A stretch of 64,000 nucleotides of DNA, from contig CAZGAV010000009.1 in the NCBI GenBank assembly GCA_964523575.1, forward strand, positions 1-64,000, given 5' to 3'. The DNA comes from DAOUTW01 sp964523575. GTDB lineage: Bacteria > Zixibacteria > MSB-5A5 > GN15 > JAAZOE01. Under the pieces are notes generated by a model that did no database searches, was not told the origin of the DNA, and worked only from the letters and a program-made list of their open reading frames with translations. Positions 8,828-17,180 of this stretch are shown here, one piece after another; within the stretch, counting starts at the first letter, position 1; each line of letters begins with the position of its first letter. A program made the position numbers and the translations under genes.

Positions 8828-9718
8828 TTATTCGGTCAGCCGGGCGACGACCTCCTGGTATCGCTTCAGCGTCTTCTGGACAACCTCATCCGGCAATTGT
8901 GGTCCCGGAGCGGTTTTGCCCCAATCGAGCGTGTCAAGATAATCGCGAATGATCTGTTTGTCAAACGATGGTTGCGATTGTCCCGGCTGATAAAGATCGA
9001 GCGGCCAGAAACGGGAACTGTCGGGCGTCATGACTTCGTCGATAAGCATCAAGCGTTCGCCGTCGAAACCGAACTCGAATTTGGTATCGGCGATGATAAT
9101 CCCGCGGCTGAGGGCGTACTCGGCCCCTTTGGTATAAACGGCCAGCGACTTGTCGCGGCATAACTGCGCCGTTTCGGCCCCGACCATCTCGGTCATCTTA
9201 TCAAATGATATGTTGATATCATGCCCCTCTTCGGCCTTGGTCGAGGGGGTGAAGATCGCCTGTGGCAATTTGTCGGATTCCCTGAGATCGGGTGGAAAAT
9301 CCATGCCGTGAAGATTGGTTTTCCCCTCGGCGCGCATGGTCTTGTATTCCTTCCACATGGAGCCGGAGATATAGCCCCGCACGATGCATTCGACATCGAC
9401 CCGGCGGGCTTTCCGGACGATCATCGACCGGCCTTCAAGCACCTCCCGGTATTTTTTCAGATTTTCGGGAAACTCATCGATTTCGGCCGTAATCACATGA
9501 TTATCGATGACATCGCGGAGGAAATTGAACCAAAATACGGAAATGCCGGTCAGCACCCGCCCCCGTCCGGGCACGCCATTGGGCATGACAACATCGAAAG
9601 CCGAAACGCGATCGGTGGCGACGATCAGCAAACGGTCGCCGAGATCATAGACGTCGCGGACTTTTCCGCGCCATGAGAGCGGATATTCCTTTATATCGGT
9701 GGATTGAACTTCCTTCAT
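8828..9718 (-). CDS. purC: SAICAR synthase PurC
   Basis: A 296-residue phosphoribosylaminoimidazole-succinocarboxamide synthase, which joins aspartate to CAIR in purine synthesis. Seen: RGKVRDVYDLGDRLLIVATD, the substrate loop SAFDVVMPNGVPGRG, VECIVRGYISGSMWKEY, and LIDEVMTPDSSRFWPLD. The length fits the longer PurC form also found in eukaryotes and many FCB bacteria; the E. coli form is about 240 residues. Its start overlaps the purN stop by 4 bases (ATGA) and purH follows 12 bases downstream, so the three purine genes are one unit. Confidence 0.97.
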   Translation of the reverse strand: MKEVQSTDIKEYPLSWRGKVRDVYDLGDRLLIVATDRVSAFDVVMPNGVPGRGRVLTGISVFWFNFLRDVIDNHVITAEIDEFPENLKKYREVLEGRSMIVRKARRVDVECIVRGYISGSMWKEYKTMRAEGKTNLHGMDFPPDLRESDKLPQAIFTPSTKAEEGHDINISFDKMTEMVGAETAQLCRDKSLAVYTKGAEYALSRGIIIADTKFEFGFDGERLMLIDEVMTPDSSRFWPLDLYQPGQSQPSFDKQIIRDYLDTLDWGKTAPGPQLPDEVVQKTLKRYQEVVARLTE

Positions 9719-10326
9719 TTTTGTTTCTCCTTCAATAATTTCTCGGCCAGTTCTTTCAGAGCCCGGGAATACAATTCATGTTCGACGGTAAGCACCCGAG
9801 CCGCCAGATCCTCAGGCGTATCGCCAGCCTTGACCGGCACCCGGCTCTGAGCCACAACCTCGCCATGATCGTAGATTTCATCGACCATATGGACGCTGGC
9901 GCCCGATTCCTTTTCGCCGGCTTCGATAACGGCCTCATGCACGCGGATGCCATACATGCCCTTGCCGCCGAATTTGGGCAGTAGGGCGGGATGGATGTTA
10001 ACGATACGATTGCGGTAGGCTCTGATTGTGACCGGCGGAAGTTTTCGCAAATACCCGGCCAGGGCAATCATGTCAACTTTGTGTTCATTCAGGATATCCA
10101 GGAGATGTTGTCCGGCCGAATCGCTGTCGGGGAAATTATTCCTGATAAAGATATGGTGGTCGATGCCGGCCTTTTCGGCGCGCACCAGCCCATAGGCATC
10201 CTCTTTATTCGAAACGACCAGGACGACTTCGGCCGGGATATAGCCACTGGCGCAATTGTCGATAATCGACTGCAGGTTGGTTCCCGAACCCGAAATGAAA
10301 ACCGCCAGTCGAATCTTCTCAGCCAT
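9715..10326 (-). CDS. purN: Phosphoribosylglycinamide formyltransferase PurN
   Basis: A 203-residue folate-dependent GAR transformylase acting in purine synthesis. It has the phosphate-binding loop SGSGTNLQSIID, the catalytic region RIVNIHPALLPKFGGKGMYG (Asn and His), ESGASVHMVDEIYDHGEVV with the catalytic Asp, and the C-terminal helix VEHELYSRALKELAEK. It overlaps gatB by 8 bases at its start and purC by 4 bases at its end, which implies coupled translation. No unusual features are seen. Confidence 0.97.
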   Translation of the reverse strand: MAEKIRLAVFISGSGTNLQSIIDNCASGYIPAEVVLVVSNKEDAYGLVRAEKAGIDHHIFIRNNFPDSDSAGQHLLDILNEHKVDMIALAGYLRKLPPVTIRAYRNRIVNIHPALLPKFGGKGMYGIRVHEAVIEAGEKESGASVHMVDEIYDHGEVVAQSRVPVKAGDTPEDLAARVLTVEHELYSRALKELAEKLLKEKQK

Positions 10327-11773
10327 CCAGTTTCTCCTTCAAAATTTTATTGACCAGTCCGGGATGGGCCTTCCCTCCGGTCGCCTCCATCACCTTACCG
10401 ACAAAATATCCCAAAAGCGCTTCCTTGCCGTTACGATATTGATCCGTCAATTCCGGTTCCGCCTGCAATATCTTCCCGATAACCTCGGCCAGTTTCTTCT
10501 CGCCGGTGATCTGCTTCAGCCCCTGCTCCTCCATTATATCCGACGCTTGCTTACCCGACTCGGCCATTTCATCGAAAACGGCCTTGGCCATTCTGCCCGA
10601 TAGTATATCTGATTTCAGGCTCCAAAGCAACTCCGCCAGCATATCGGATTTGATTAAAAAATCTTCGATTTCGATCCTTCGATCATTGACGGCATGCAAG
10701 ACCTCGCCCATAACCCAATTGGCGGCCAACTTTCCGTCGCCGACCCCTTTGGCGACGGCCTCGAAATAATCGGCCCGCGCCCGCGTTTCGGTCAGGACGG
10801 TGGCGTCATAGCGTGGAATGGAGTATTCATTACCGATTCTTTCCCGTCGGACATCGGGCAGTTCCGGCAATTCGGATCGGATGCTTTCAATCCATTTATC
10901 ATCTATCTCAAGCGGCTTCAAATCCGGTTCCGGGAAATAGCGATAATCCTCCGATTCTTCCTTGCCCCGCATCGGTTCCGACATCTGCCGCTTCTCGTCC
11001 CAGAGTAATGTCTCCTGTATCACCGCTCCGCCCGACCGGATTACTTCGGTCTGTCTTTCGATTTCGAATGACAGCGCTCGTTCGACCGCTTTGAAGGAAT
11101 TGAGGTTTTTGAGTTCCGTCCGGACTCCTTCCTTTCCTTCACCATGCGGCCGTATCGAGATATTGGCGTCGCAACGCAACGCTCCCTTCTCCATATCACC
11201 GGAACATATATCTAAGTACTGCAGGAGTTGTTTTAATCGGGTGAGGAGGACATGGGCTTCTGCGGGCGAATGGATCACCGGTTCGGTGACGATTTCCAGA
11301 AGCGGCGCGCCGCAACGATTGAGATCAACCAGCGAGATTGTTTCATCTTCTTCGGGATGGATCAACTTCCCGGCGTCCTCCTCCAGATGTATCCGGGCCA
11401 ATGCGATTTCACGAGAATCGCCGTCGATCTCGATACGGATACGGCCGCCGATACCGAGCGGTCGATCATACTGAGATATTTGATAACCCTTGGGCAGGTC
11501 GGGGTAAAAATAGTTTTTGCGGGCGAATACGGATCGCTTGTGCGCCTCGCCCCCGACCGCCAGAATAAGCCTGAGGGCGTATTCGACCGCTCTTTTATTC
11601 GCCACCGGCAAGGCCCCCGGATGTCCCAGGCAAACCGGGCAGGTCAGGCTGTTGGGGGGGGCGCCATACTCATAGCGGCATCCGCAAAACATTTTGGTTT
11701 GCGTCGCCAGTTGGGCATGGATTTCCAGCCCGATAACCGCTTCGTATTCGATGTTCACATCGGCCAAATTCAA
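10319..11773 (-). CDS. gatB: Aspartyl/glutamyl-tRNA amidotransferase subunit B
   Basis: A 484-residue GatB subunit. The N-terminal kinase-like domain has EAVIGLEIHAQLATQTKMFC, a zinc-binding pair (CGC, CPVCLGHPG), and ALRCDANISIRPHG. The C-terminal YqeY-like domain ends with YFVGKVMEATGGKAHPGLVN. GatCAB converts mischarged Glu-tRNA(Gln) or Asp-tRNA(Asn) to the correct aminoacyl-tRNA. GatA is two genes upstream, separated by a hydrolase gene, and no gatC lies in the window. The start is 18 bases after the hydrolase stop. Confidence 0.97.
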   Translation of the reverse strand: MNLADVNIEYEAVIGLEIHAQLATQTKMFCGCRYEYGAPPNSLTCPVCLGHPGALPVANKRAVEYALRLILAVGGEAHKRSVFARKNYFYPDLPKGYQISQYDRPLGIGGRIRIEIDGDSREIALARIHLEEDAGKLIHPEEDETISLVDLNRCGAPLLEIVTEPVIHSPAEAHVLLTRLKQLLQYLDICSGDMEKGALRCDANISIRPHGEGKEGVRTELKNLNSFKAVERALSFEIERQTEVIRSGGAVIQETLLWDEKRQMSEPMRGKEESEDYRYFPEPDLKPLEIDDKWIESIRSELPELPDVRRERIGNEYSIPRYDATVLTETRARADYFEAVAKGVGDGKLAANWVMGEVLHAVNDRRIEIEDFLIKSDMLAELLWSLKSDILSGRMAKAVFDEMAESGKQASDIMEEQGLKQITGEKKLAEVIGKILQAEPELTDQYRNGKEALLGYFVGKVMEATGGKAHPGLVNKILKEKLDG

Positions 11774-11791
11774 TTGACTTTTTTCCCGCCT

Positions 11792-12586
11792 CTACAAACC
11801 TGTGACCCGTTCCAGAAACTGCTCCAGCCTGAGATTGAACCGTTCGGGCGCCTCCATATTCAACATATGGCCGACGTCGGGAACAATATCGATTTCCGAA
11901 TCGGCGATATTCTCATGGAGCTTCTTTGCCAGAGGAATAAAATAGCGGTCTTTTTCGCCGACGAAAATCATGGTCGGGACTTTCAAATTTCCGGACAGGG
12001 ACAGGTCATCACGATCTTTATATTGGCCGCGCCGGGGATCAAGCCAGAGATGCCCGCAATGCCCGGCGATCATTTCCTTCAGTTCCTTAAGCAGATCCTC
12101 GTTGCGGTGGACATAATAAAACAGGGCCATTTTGATCCAGCGTCGCTTGGCCTCTTCCACTCCCTCGGTTCGGGCCACATCGCGCAGATCCTTATATTTC
12201 GCCGGCGGGCTGTAACCGCCGGCGGCGGTATCGACCAGGGTCAGAGACAACAGCTTCTCCGGATAATCGATGGCATACCCCAGCGCCGTCGCGCCTCCCA
12301 TCGACAATCCCACCAGATGGAATTGTCTCAATTTCAATTTTTCGGCGAGGTTATGCAGGTCCAAAACCCGTTCGGCGCGCGAATAACCCGACTCGGGACA
12401 TCCGGATCGACCATGCCCGCGCGAATCATAGGCAATAACTCGATATTTTTTCGAAAAGTAAGTCATTTGCCGCCGCCACATACGGTGGTCCAGGGTGAAA
12501 CCGTGCAGAAAAACTATCGGCACGCCCCTCCCCTGCTCTTCATAGAAAAGACTTATCGTCCCGATATCAATTTTTGGCATGATCAT
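11792..12586 (-). CDS. Alpha/beta hydrolase
   Basis: A 264-residue alpha/beta-hydrolase-fold enzyme. Seen: the oxyanion stretch FLHGFTLDHRMWRRQ, AYDSRGHGRS, the nucleophile elbow GLSMGGATALGYA (Ser), an acid near EKDRYFIPLAKK, and the catalytic His in DVGHMLNMEAPERF. No signal peptide is present, so it is cytoplasmic. It resembles small esterases such as 3-oxoadipate enol-lactonase, but the substrate cannot be told. It overlaps the end of gatA by 20 bases and sits between gatA and gatB, so it is probably cotranscribed with them. Confidence 0.88.
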   Translation of the reverse strand: MIMPKIDIGTISLFYEEQGRGVPIVFLHGFTLDHRMWRRQMTYFSKKYRVIAYDSRGHGRSGCPESGYSRAERVLDLHNLAEKLKLRQFHLVGLSMGGATALGYAIDYPEKLLSLTLVDTAAGGYSPPAKYKDLRDVARTEGVEEAKRRWIKMALFYYVHRNEDLLKELKEMIAGHCGHLWLDPRRGQYKDRDDLSLSGNLKVPTMIFVGEKDRYFIPLAKKLHENIADSEIDIVPDVGHMLNMEAPERFNLRLEQFLERVTGL

Positions 12587-14033
12587 ATCCTATCAGTTGT
12601 TCCGCCTGAGCGGCGGCGGTCAGGAGACCGGCTTCGCCGCCGCAGGGCGCCATAATCTGTAATCCCACCGGCCGACCGTCGGATGTCCGTCCGCAGGGGA
12701 TGGAGATGGCGGGAATTCCGGCCAGACTGGCCGGTACGGTCAGGATATCGGACAGATACATGGCCAGAGGATCGTCTAATTTCTCGCCTCGTTTAAAGGC
12801 CGCTGTCGGGGATGTCGCCGTTATTATCACATCGACCTCATCCCAGGCCTGTTCGAAATCCTTCGTGATTAGTTGGCGGACTTTCATCGCTTTTCCATAA
12901 TAAGCATCATAGTATCCGGCCGAAAGAGCGAAAGTACCCAGCATAATCCTTCGTTTGACTTCCGTTCCAAAACCCCGGCTCCGCGTTTTGGAATACATTG
13001 ATGCCAGGCCGCTGTCCCGGCCCTCCGATATTCCATATCGGGCACCGTCGAATCGGGCCAGATTGGCGGAGGCTTCGGCAGCGGCCAGAATATAATAGAC
13101 GGCAGCGGCGTATTCGGTATGGGGAAGCGAAATATCCTTGATGATATGCCCGTTCATCCGCAGTTTTTCAATGACTTCAAGCACTAAAGTCCTGACCTCG
13201 GCCTCAATCTCGCCGGTCATATATTCGCGCGGGATACCGATCCGAAATTTTTTTCGCAGTTGTGACTGCAAGGCAATGAGGTATGGCGGATGATCGAAAG
13301 CCGCCGAGGTGGCATCGAGCGGATCACGACCGGCGACAGCTTCATATCCCAGGGCGCAGTCGGTTACATTGCGGGCAATCGGTCCGATTTGATCGGTCGA
13401 TGATGCAAAAGCGGTCAGGCCGTATCGGGAAACAGCCCCGTAGGAAGGCTTGAGTCCGACCACGCCGCAGAAACCGGCCGGTTGACGAACCGACCCGCCG
13501 GTATCCGAACCATAAGCCAGCGGGACAATTCCGGCGGCGACGGCGGCGCAGGAACCGCCGGATGATCCTCCCGGCACCAGATTTTCATTTATGGGATTGA
13601 CAACCGGACCGAAGGCGCTGGTTTCATTAGATGACCCCATCGCGAATTCATCCATATTGGCCTTGGCGATGATGATCGCGCCGGCCGCTTCGAGTTTTGC
13701 AACGCAGGCAGCGTCGTAGGGCGGGATATAATTTTCGAGGATATGACTGCCGCAGGTGGTCGGGTAGCCGGAACAAACGATATTGTCTTTGATAATGACG
13801 GGAACCCCGGCCATCGGCGGCGGGCTGTGACCGTCCTTGATCAGGCGGTCGATCTTTTCAGCCTGGCGGCGGGCTTTGTCATGGCAGACGGTGATGACGG
13901 CGTTGAGGCGGCGCCCCTCCGTATCGGCCTTTTGCAGGGCCGTTTCCGCCACATCGGCCGCTTTCGTCGCCCCGGTTCCGACCCGCCGGGAAATTTCAAG
14001 CGCCGTAAGACTGCCGTATTTTTCTACCATCAT
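12567..14033 (-). CDS. gatA: Aspartyl/glutamyl-tRNA amidotransferase subunit A
   Basis: A 488-residue amidase-signature enzyme that frees ammonia from glutamine for the GatCAB reaction. The Ser-cisSer-Lys triad is complete: Lys82 in PVIIKDNIV, the cis-Ser near 157 in PGGSSGGSCAAVAAG, and Ser181 in YGSDTGGSVRQPAGF. MDEFAMGSSNETSAFGP is also typical of GatA. The gene follows glnA by 17 bases, an arrangement that places a glutamine user right after the glutamine maker. The gatC partner is missing here and must be encoded elsewhere if the complex is functional. Confidence 0.97.
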   Translation of the reverse strand: MMVEKYGSLTALEISRRVGTGATKAADVAETALQKADTEGRRLNAVITVCHDKARRQAEKIDRLIKDGHSPPPMAGVPVIIKDNIVCSGYPTTCGSHILENYIPPYDAACVAKLEAAGAIIIAKANMDEFAMGSSNETSAFGPVVNPINENLVPGGSSGGSCAAVAAGIVPLAYGSDTGGSVRQPAGFCGVVGLKPSYGAVSRYGLTAFASSTDQIGPIARNVTDCALGYEAVAGRDPLDATSAAFDHPPYLIALQSQLRKKFRIGIPREYMTGEIEAEVRTLVLEVIEKLRMNGHIIKDISLPHTEYAAAVYYILAAAEASANLARFDGARYGISEGRDSGLASMYSKTRSRGFGTEVKRRIMLGTFALSAGYYDAYYGKAMKVRQLITKDFEQAWDEVDVIITATSPTAAFKRGEKLDDPLAMYLSDILTVPASLAGIPAISIPCGRTSDGRPVGLQIMAPCGGEAGLLTAAAQAEQLIGYDHAKN

Positions 14034-14050
14034 ACGGACCGGCCCGGGGG

Positions 14051-15376
14051 TTAAAGCATGGTCATGTATTTTTCTATTTCATATTCGGTCACGGCGACCC
14101 GGTATTGATCCCATTCGACGCGCTTGTTGGCCAGAAACTTTTCGAACAACTGATCACCCAGAAGATCGCGCACCAGCTCCGATTTTTCGGTGGCGACAAT
14201 GGCTTCCTCGAGCGTTCCCGGCAGGGATTGGATGTTCAATTTCTGACGTTCTTCGGGCGTCATATGAAAAATATTCTGCTCGATAGGTTCCGGCAGTTCA
14301 TACTTCTCCTCGATCCCCTTCAAACCGGCGGCCAGCATCGCCGCAAAAGCCAGATACGGATTGCAGGCCGGATCGGGCGACCGCAATTCGATGCGAGTGG
14401 CCTTCTCCTTGCCCACCCGGTATCCGGGCACGCGTATAAGCGAGGAGCGATTGCGCCGTCCCCATGAAATATAAACCGGAGCCTCATAACCGGCCACCAG
14501 GCGTTTGTAGGAGTTAACCCATTGGTTGGTGATCAAAGTGATTTCCTGGATATGGCGCAGGACGCCGGCCATGAATTGCCGCCCCAGCTCCGAAAGATGA
14601 TACGGCTTGTCGGCCTCGAAGAAAAGGTTATGGCCGTTTTCGAAAATCGACATATGCGTATGCATTCCCGAACCGTTCTGGCCGAACAACGGCTTGGGCA
14701 TAAAAGTGGCGTAATATCCGTTTTCGAGAGCGATTTCCTTGACGATAAATTTATACAACTGCGCAAAATCAGCCATCACCAGAGCGTTGGTATATTTTAA
14801 ATCGATTTCCTGCTGGGACGGCGCCACCTCATGATGCGAACACTCGACCGTGATCCCGATCGCCTCGAGCGCATGGACCGTCTTTTTTCGGAGAGTCGTC
14901 CCGATATCGAGCGTCCCATAGTCGAAATAGCCCCCCTTGTCGATTATTTCCGGGCTCTGGTCATTTTTAAAATAGAAGAATTCGATTTCAGGGCCGGTAT
15001 AGAAGGTCCAGCGATTGGCCTCGATCTTTTTCAGCACCTTGCGGAGAATATACCGGGGATCGCGATCATATGGTTGACCCTCGGGCGTCTGAATGTCGCA
15101 GAACATCATGGCCACTCGTTCGCCGGCGATAAGCCAGGGGAAAATTCTGAACGATCGCAAATCGGGCACGGCCATCAAATCCGATTCCTCGATGCGCACG
15201 AAACCCTCGATGGACGAACCGTCAAAACCCTGTCCGCCTTCCAGTGCCTCCTCGATCTCCGGTCGGGTCAGGGCCATTCCCTTGAGGCGTCCCAGAATAT
15301 CGGTGAAACACAGCCTGATGTAACGAACTCCGGCTTCGTCGATCATTTTGAGGATTTCTTCTTTGGTCTTGGCCAT
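14051..15376 (-). CDS. glnA: Glutamine synthetase, type I
   Basis: A 441-residue glutamine synthetase that makes glutamine from glutamate, ammonia and ATP. Seen: FTDILGRLKGMALTRPE, GQGFDGSSIEGFV, GPEIEFFYF, HHEVAPSQQEIDL, NGSGMHTHMS and RIELRSPDPACNPYLAFAAM. The length and the C-terminal end (EIEKYMTML) resemble the Bacillus-type GSI-alpha enzyme. I see no adenylylation segment of the enteric type, so control is more likely by feedback or transcription. It has a good ribosome site (AAGGAG, 15384-15389) and heads the operon that runs to purH. Confidence 0.97.
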   Translation of the reverse strand: MAKTKEEILKMIDEAGVRYIRLCFTDILGRLKGMALTRPEIEEALEGGQGFDGSSIEGFVRIEESDLMAVPDLRSFRIFPWLIAGERVAMMFCDIQTPEGQPYDRDPRYILRKVLKKIEANRWTFYTGPEIEFFYFKNDQSPEIIDKGGYFDYGTLDIGTTLRKKTVHALEAIGITVECSHHEVAPSQQEIDLKYTNALVMADFAQLYKFIVKEIALENGYYATFMPKPLFGQNGSGMHTHMSIFENGHNLFFEADKPYHLSELGRQFMAGVLRHIQEITLITNQWVNSYKRLVAGYEAPVYISWGRRNRSSLIRVPGYRVGKEKATRIELRSPDPACNPYLAFAAMLAAGLKGIEEKYELPEPIEQNIFHMTPEERQKLNIQSLPGTLEEAIVATEKSELVRDLLGDQLFEKFLANKRVEWDQYRVAVTEYEIEKYMTML

Positions 15377-15412
15377 GATTCTTCTCCTTGTGCTGTCCTC
15401 GATTAAACTTGG

Positions 15413-15441
15413 AACTTAGGTCAATCAAAACTCAAAATCAA
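15413..15441 (-). promoter_or_regulatory. Candidate promoter of the glnA-purH operon
   Basis: On the minus strand, TTGATT (15436-15441), a 17-base spacer and TAAGTT (15413-15418), in an AT-rich stretch about 37 bases before the glnA ATG. The -10 match is weak. No sigma54 site or glutamine riboswitch is recognised in the 208-base gap. A 5-base stem (GCCTG/CAGGC) further upstream lacks a T run. Confidence 0.35.
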
Positions 15442-15584
15442 AATAAAAATCTGTCCGAGAAAATTACCGTATGCCTAAATACGAATCTGCCGGGACGGGC
15501 CGCAAAGAAATTATTGCACAATTCTAAGCCTGACGCAGGCCGTTATCATTCAATTAATTAGAGTGGTTCATGAGGGGCCGGGGT

Positions 15585-17180
15585 TTAGTCAAGGGCCTTG
15601 ATGGAGCCATCATGATGCACTACCCGGCCGTCGTAAACAGTCGCGGCCACCCGGGTTTTGTACAGTTCCGATGGGGGCTTCGAGTAAATATCGTCATTCA
15701 AAATCGCCAGGTCGGCCTGATGACCGGGAGCGATTTTTCCGGAAAACTCTTCTCTGCCGGCGGCGTAGGCGGCTCCGGCAGTGAAACCATAAACCGCTTC
15801 GGCCACGGTCAGACTTTCCTCAGGATAGAAACGCCCTCCCCGTTCGCCATACCCGGTCCGATTCACGGCCGCATGGATACCGGCCCAGGGGTCGAGCGGC
15901 TCGATGGGGCAATCGGAGCCGAAAGTCAGCGGGATATTATTCCGCAGAAGAGTCCTGAAAATATAGGCGTTGCGACCGCGCCGCCCCCAGTATAGAGCCA
16001 CCAGTTTGCGGTCAGCGGGACAATGACTGGGTTGCATCGAGGCCACGGCCCCGGTCTTTTTCAATCGCGGGATATCGCTTCGCGAAATAATCTGAAGATG
16101 TTCGATACGATGACGCAGATACGGCTTCGGCGCGGCGGCTTCATAGGCCGAGATAACATTGGCCACGGCCCGGTCGCCGATGGCATGAATGGCGCAGGCC
16201 AGATCGCCGCCGACAGCCCGGGTCACGAGTGCTCTCAGCGCCGTCTCGGAATTCACCTCGACCCCGACCCCGCCACGCGGTCCCAGATAGGGCTGCTTCA
16301 TCAGGGCCGTTTGTGCCCCCAATGATCCGTCGGAGAAGATTTTGACGCCGCCGACCCGCAGGTTATCATCGCCCAGACCGGTTTTGATCCCCTTTTCGAT
16401 CAGTTCGTTGAGCATGGCCGCCGGGAAATAATAGTGCACCCGGAAACCGAGTCTCTTTTTCTCGTTCAAACGGCGGTAATAATCCCAGGCTTCGGGACCG
16501 TCCACCGAATGAAAACCGGTCACGCCGCGAGCCCGGACGGTTTCGGCGGCTTTCTTCCATGACCGGTCGATCTGTCCGGCCTCGGGACGGTTGAGGAGCC
16601 GGACCACCGGAAAGTAGGCGGGCAATTCCCGAAGGATGCCGGTCGGCCGGCCAGTTTCGGGATGGCGGTCGATCTTGCCTCCATTGGGATCGGGGGAATT
16701 TTTATCAATCCCGGCCAATTCCAGCGCCCGGGTATTGACCCAGAGAATATGCTGGTCTTTGCTGAACAAAGCCGCCGGACGTCCGCCGGTGACATGGTCG
16801 AGTTCCTCGGCGGTCGGCAGATGATATTCGCGCCAGCGGTCAGCTGACCAGCCGTCGCCGATAATCCATTCGCCCTCGGCCCGCCTGTGCGAGAAATTCT
16901 TTATGGCTTTGAGAGCTTCGTCGAAAGTCGGCACACCGTCAAGATGAACCGTGTCCAGGGTGGCCGCCCAAAAATAGAAATGAGTGTGGCTGTCAACTAA
17001 TCCGGGGATGACCACCCGGCCGTCGAGGTTTATCGGGCGATACTTTTTATAGCGCGATTGAAGTGATTTAAAATCATCACCGACGGCGGCAATGCGGTTG
17101 CCACTGACGACGATTACGGTAGGACGACGATGGACGCGAAACTGAGGATAAACGCGGCCGTTATAAAGTATGGCGTTCAT
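15585..17180 (-). CDS. YtcJ-like metal-dependent amidohydrolase
   Basis: A 531-residue member of the amidohydrolase superfamily (PF07969 type). Metal-binding motifs are GLVDSHTHFYFW, AIHAIGDRAVANVI, LRHRIEHLQII, and FGSDCPIEPLDPW. No signal peptide is seen. Relatives hydrolyse amide or formyl-amide bonds of varied compounds; the substrate is unknown. The longest frame starts at 17327, but the extra 49 residues read as out-of-frame selB sequence, while the family N-terminus begins at MNAILYNGRVYPQF. The start is therefore set at 17180, overlapping selB by 20 bases. It is the last gene of the selA-selB unit; nothing shows a role in selenium use. Confidence 0.9.
   Translation of the reverse strand: MNAILYNGRVYPQFRVHRRPTVIVVSGNRIAAVGDDFKSLQSRYKKYRPINLDGRVVIPGLVDSHTHFYFWAATLDTVHLDGVPTFDEALKAIKNFSHRRAEGEWIIGDGWSADRWREYHLPTAEELDHVTGGRPAALFSKDQHILWVNTRALELAGIDKNSPDPNGGKIDRHPETGRPTGILRELPAYFPVVRLLNRPEAGQIDRSWKKAAETVRARGVTGFHSVDGPEAWDYYRRLNEKKRLGFRVHYYFPAAMLNELIEKGIKTGLGDDNLRVGGVKIFSDGSLGAQTALMKQPYLGPRGGVGVEVNSETALRALVTRAVGGDLACAIHAIGDRAVANVISAYEAAAPKPYLRHRIEHLQIISRSDIPRLKKTGAVASMQPSHCPADRKLVALYWGRRGRNAYIFRTLLRNNIPLTFGSDCPIEPLDPWAGIHAAVNRTGYGERGGRFYPEESLTVAEAVYGFTAGAAYAAGREEFSGKIAPGHQADLAILNDDIYSKPPSELYKTRVAATVYDGRVVHHDGSIKALD

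Noticed and set aside
11252..12655. 467-codon plus-strand frame opposite gatB, the hydrolase and gatA
   Set aside because: It spans three real minus-strand genes and shows no start signal or domain.
15530..15545. GCCTG/CAGGC hairpin after the amidohydrolase side of the glnA gap as a terminator
   Set aside because: Only five pairs and no T run on either strand.
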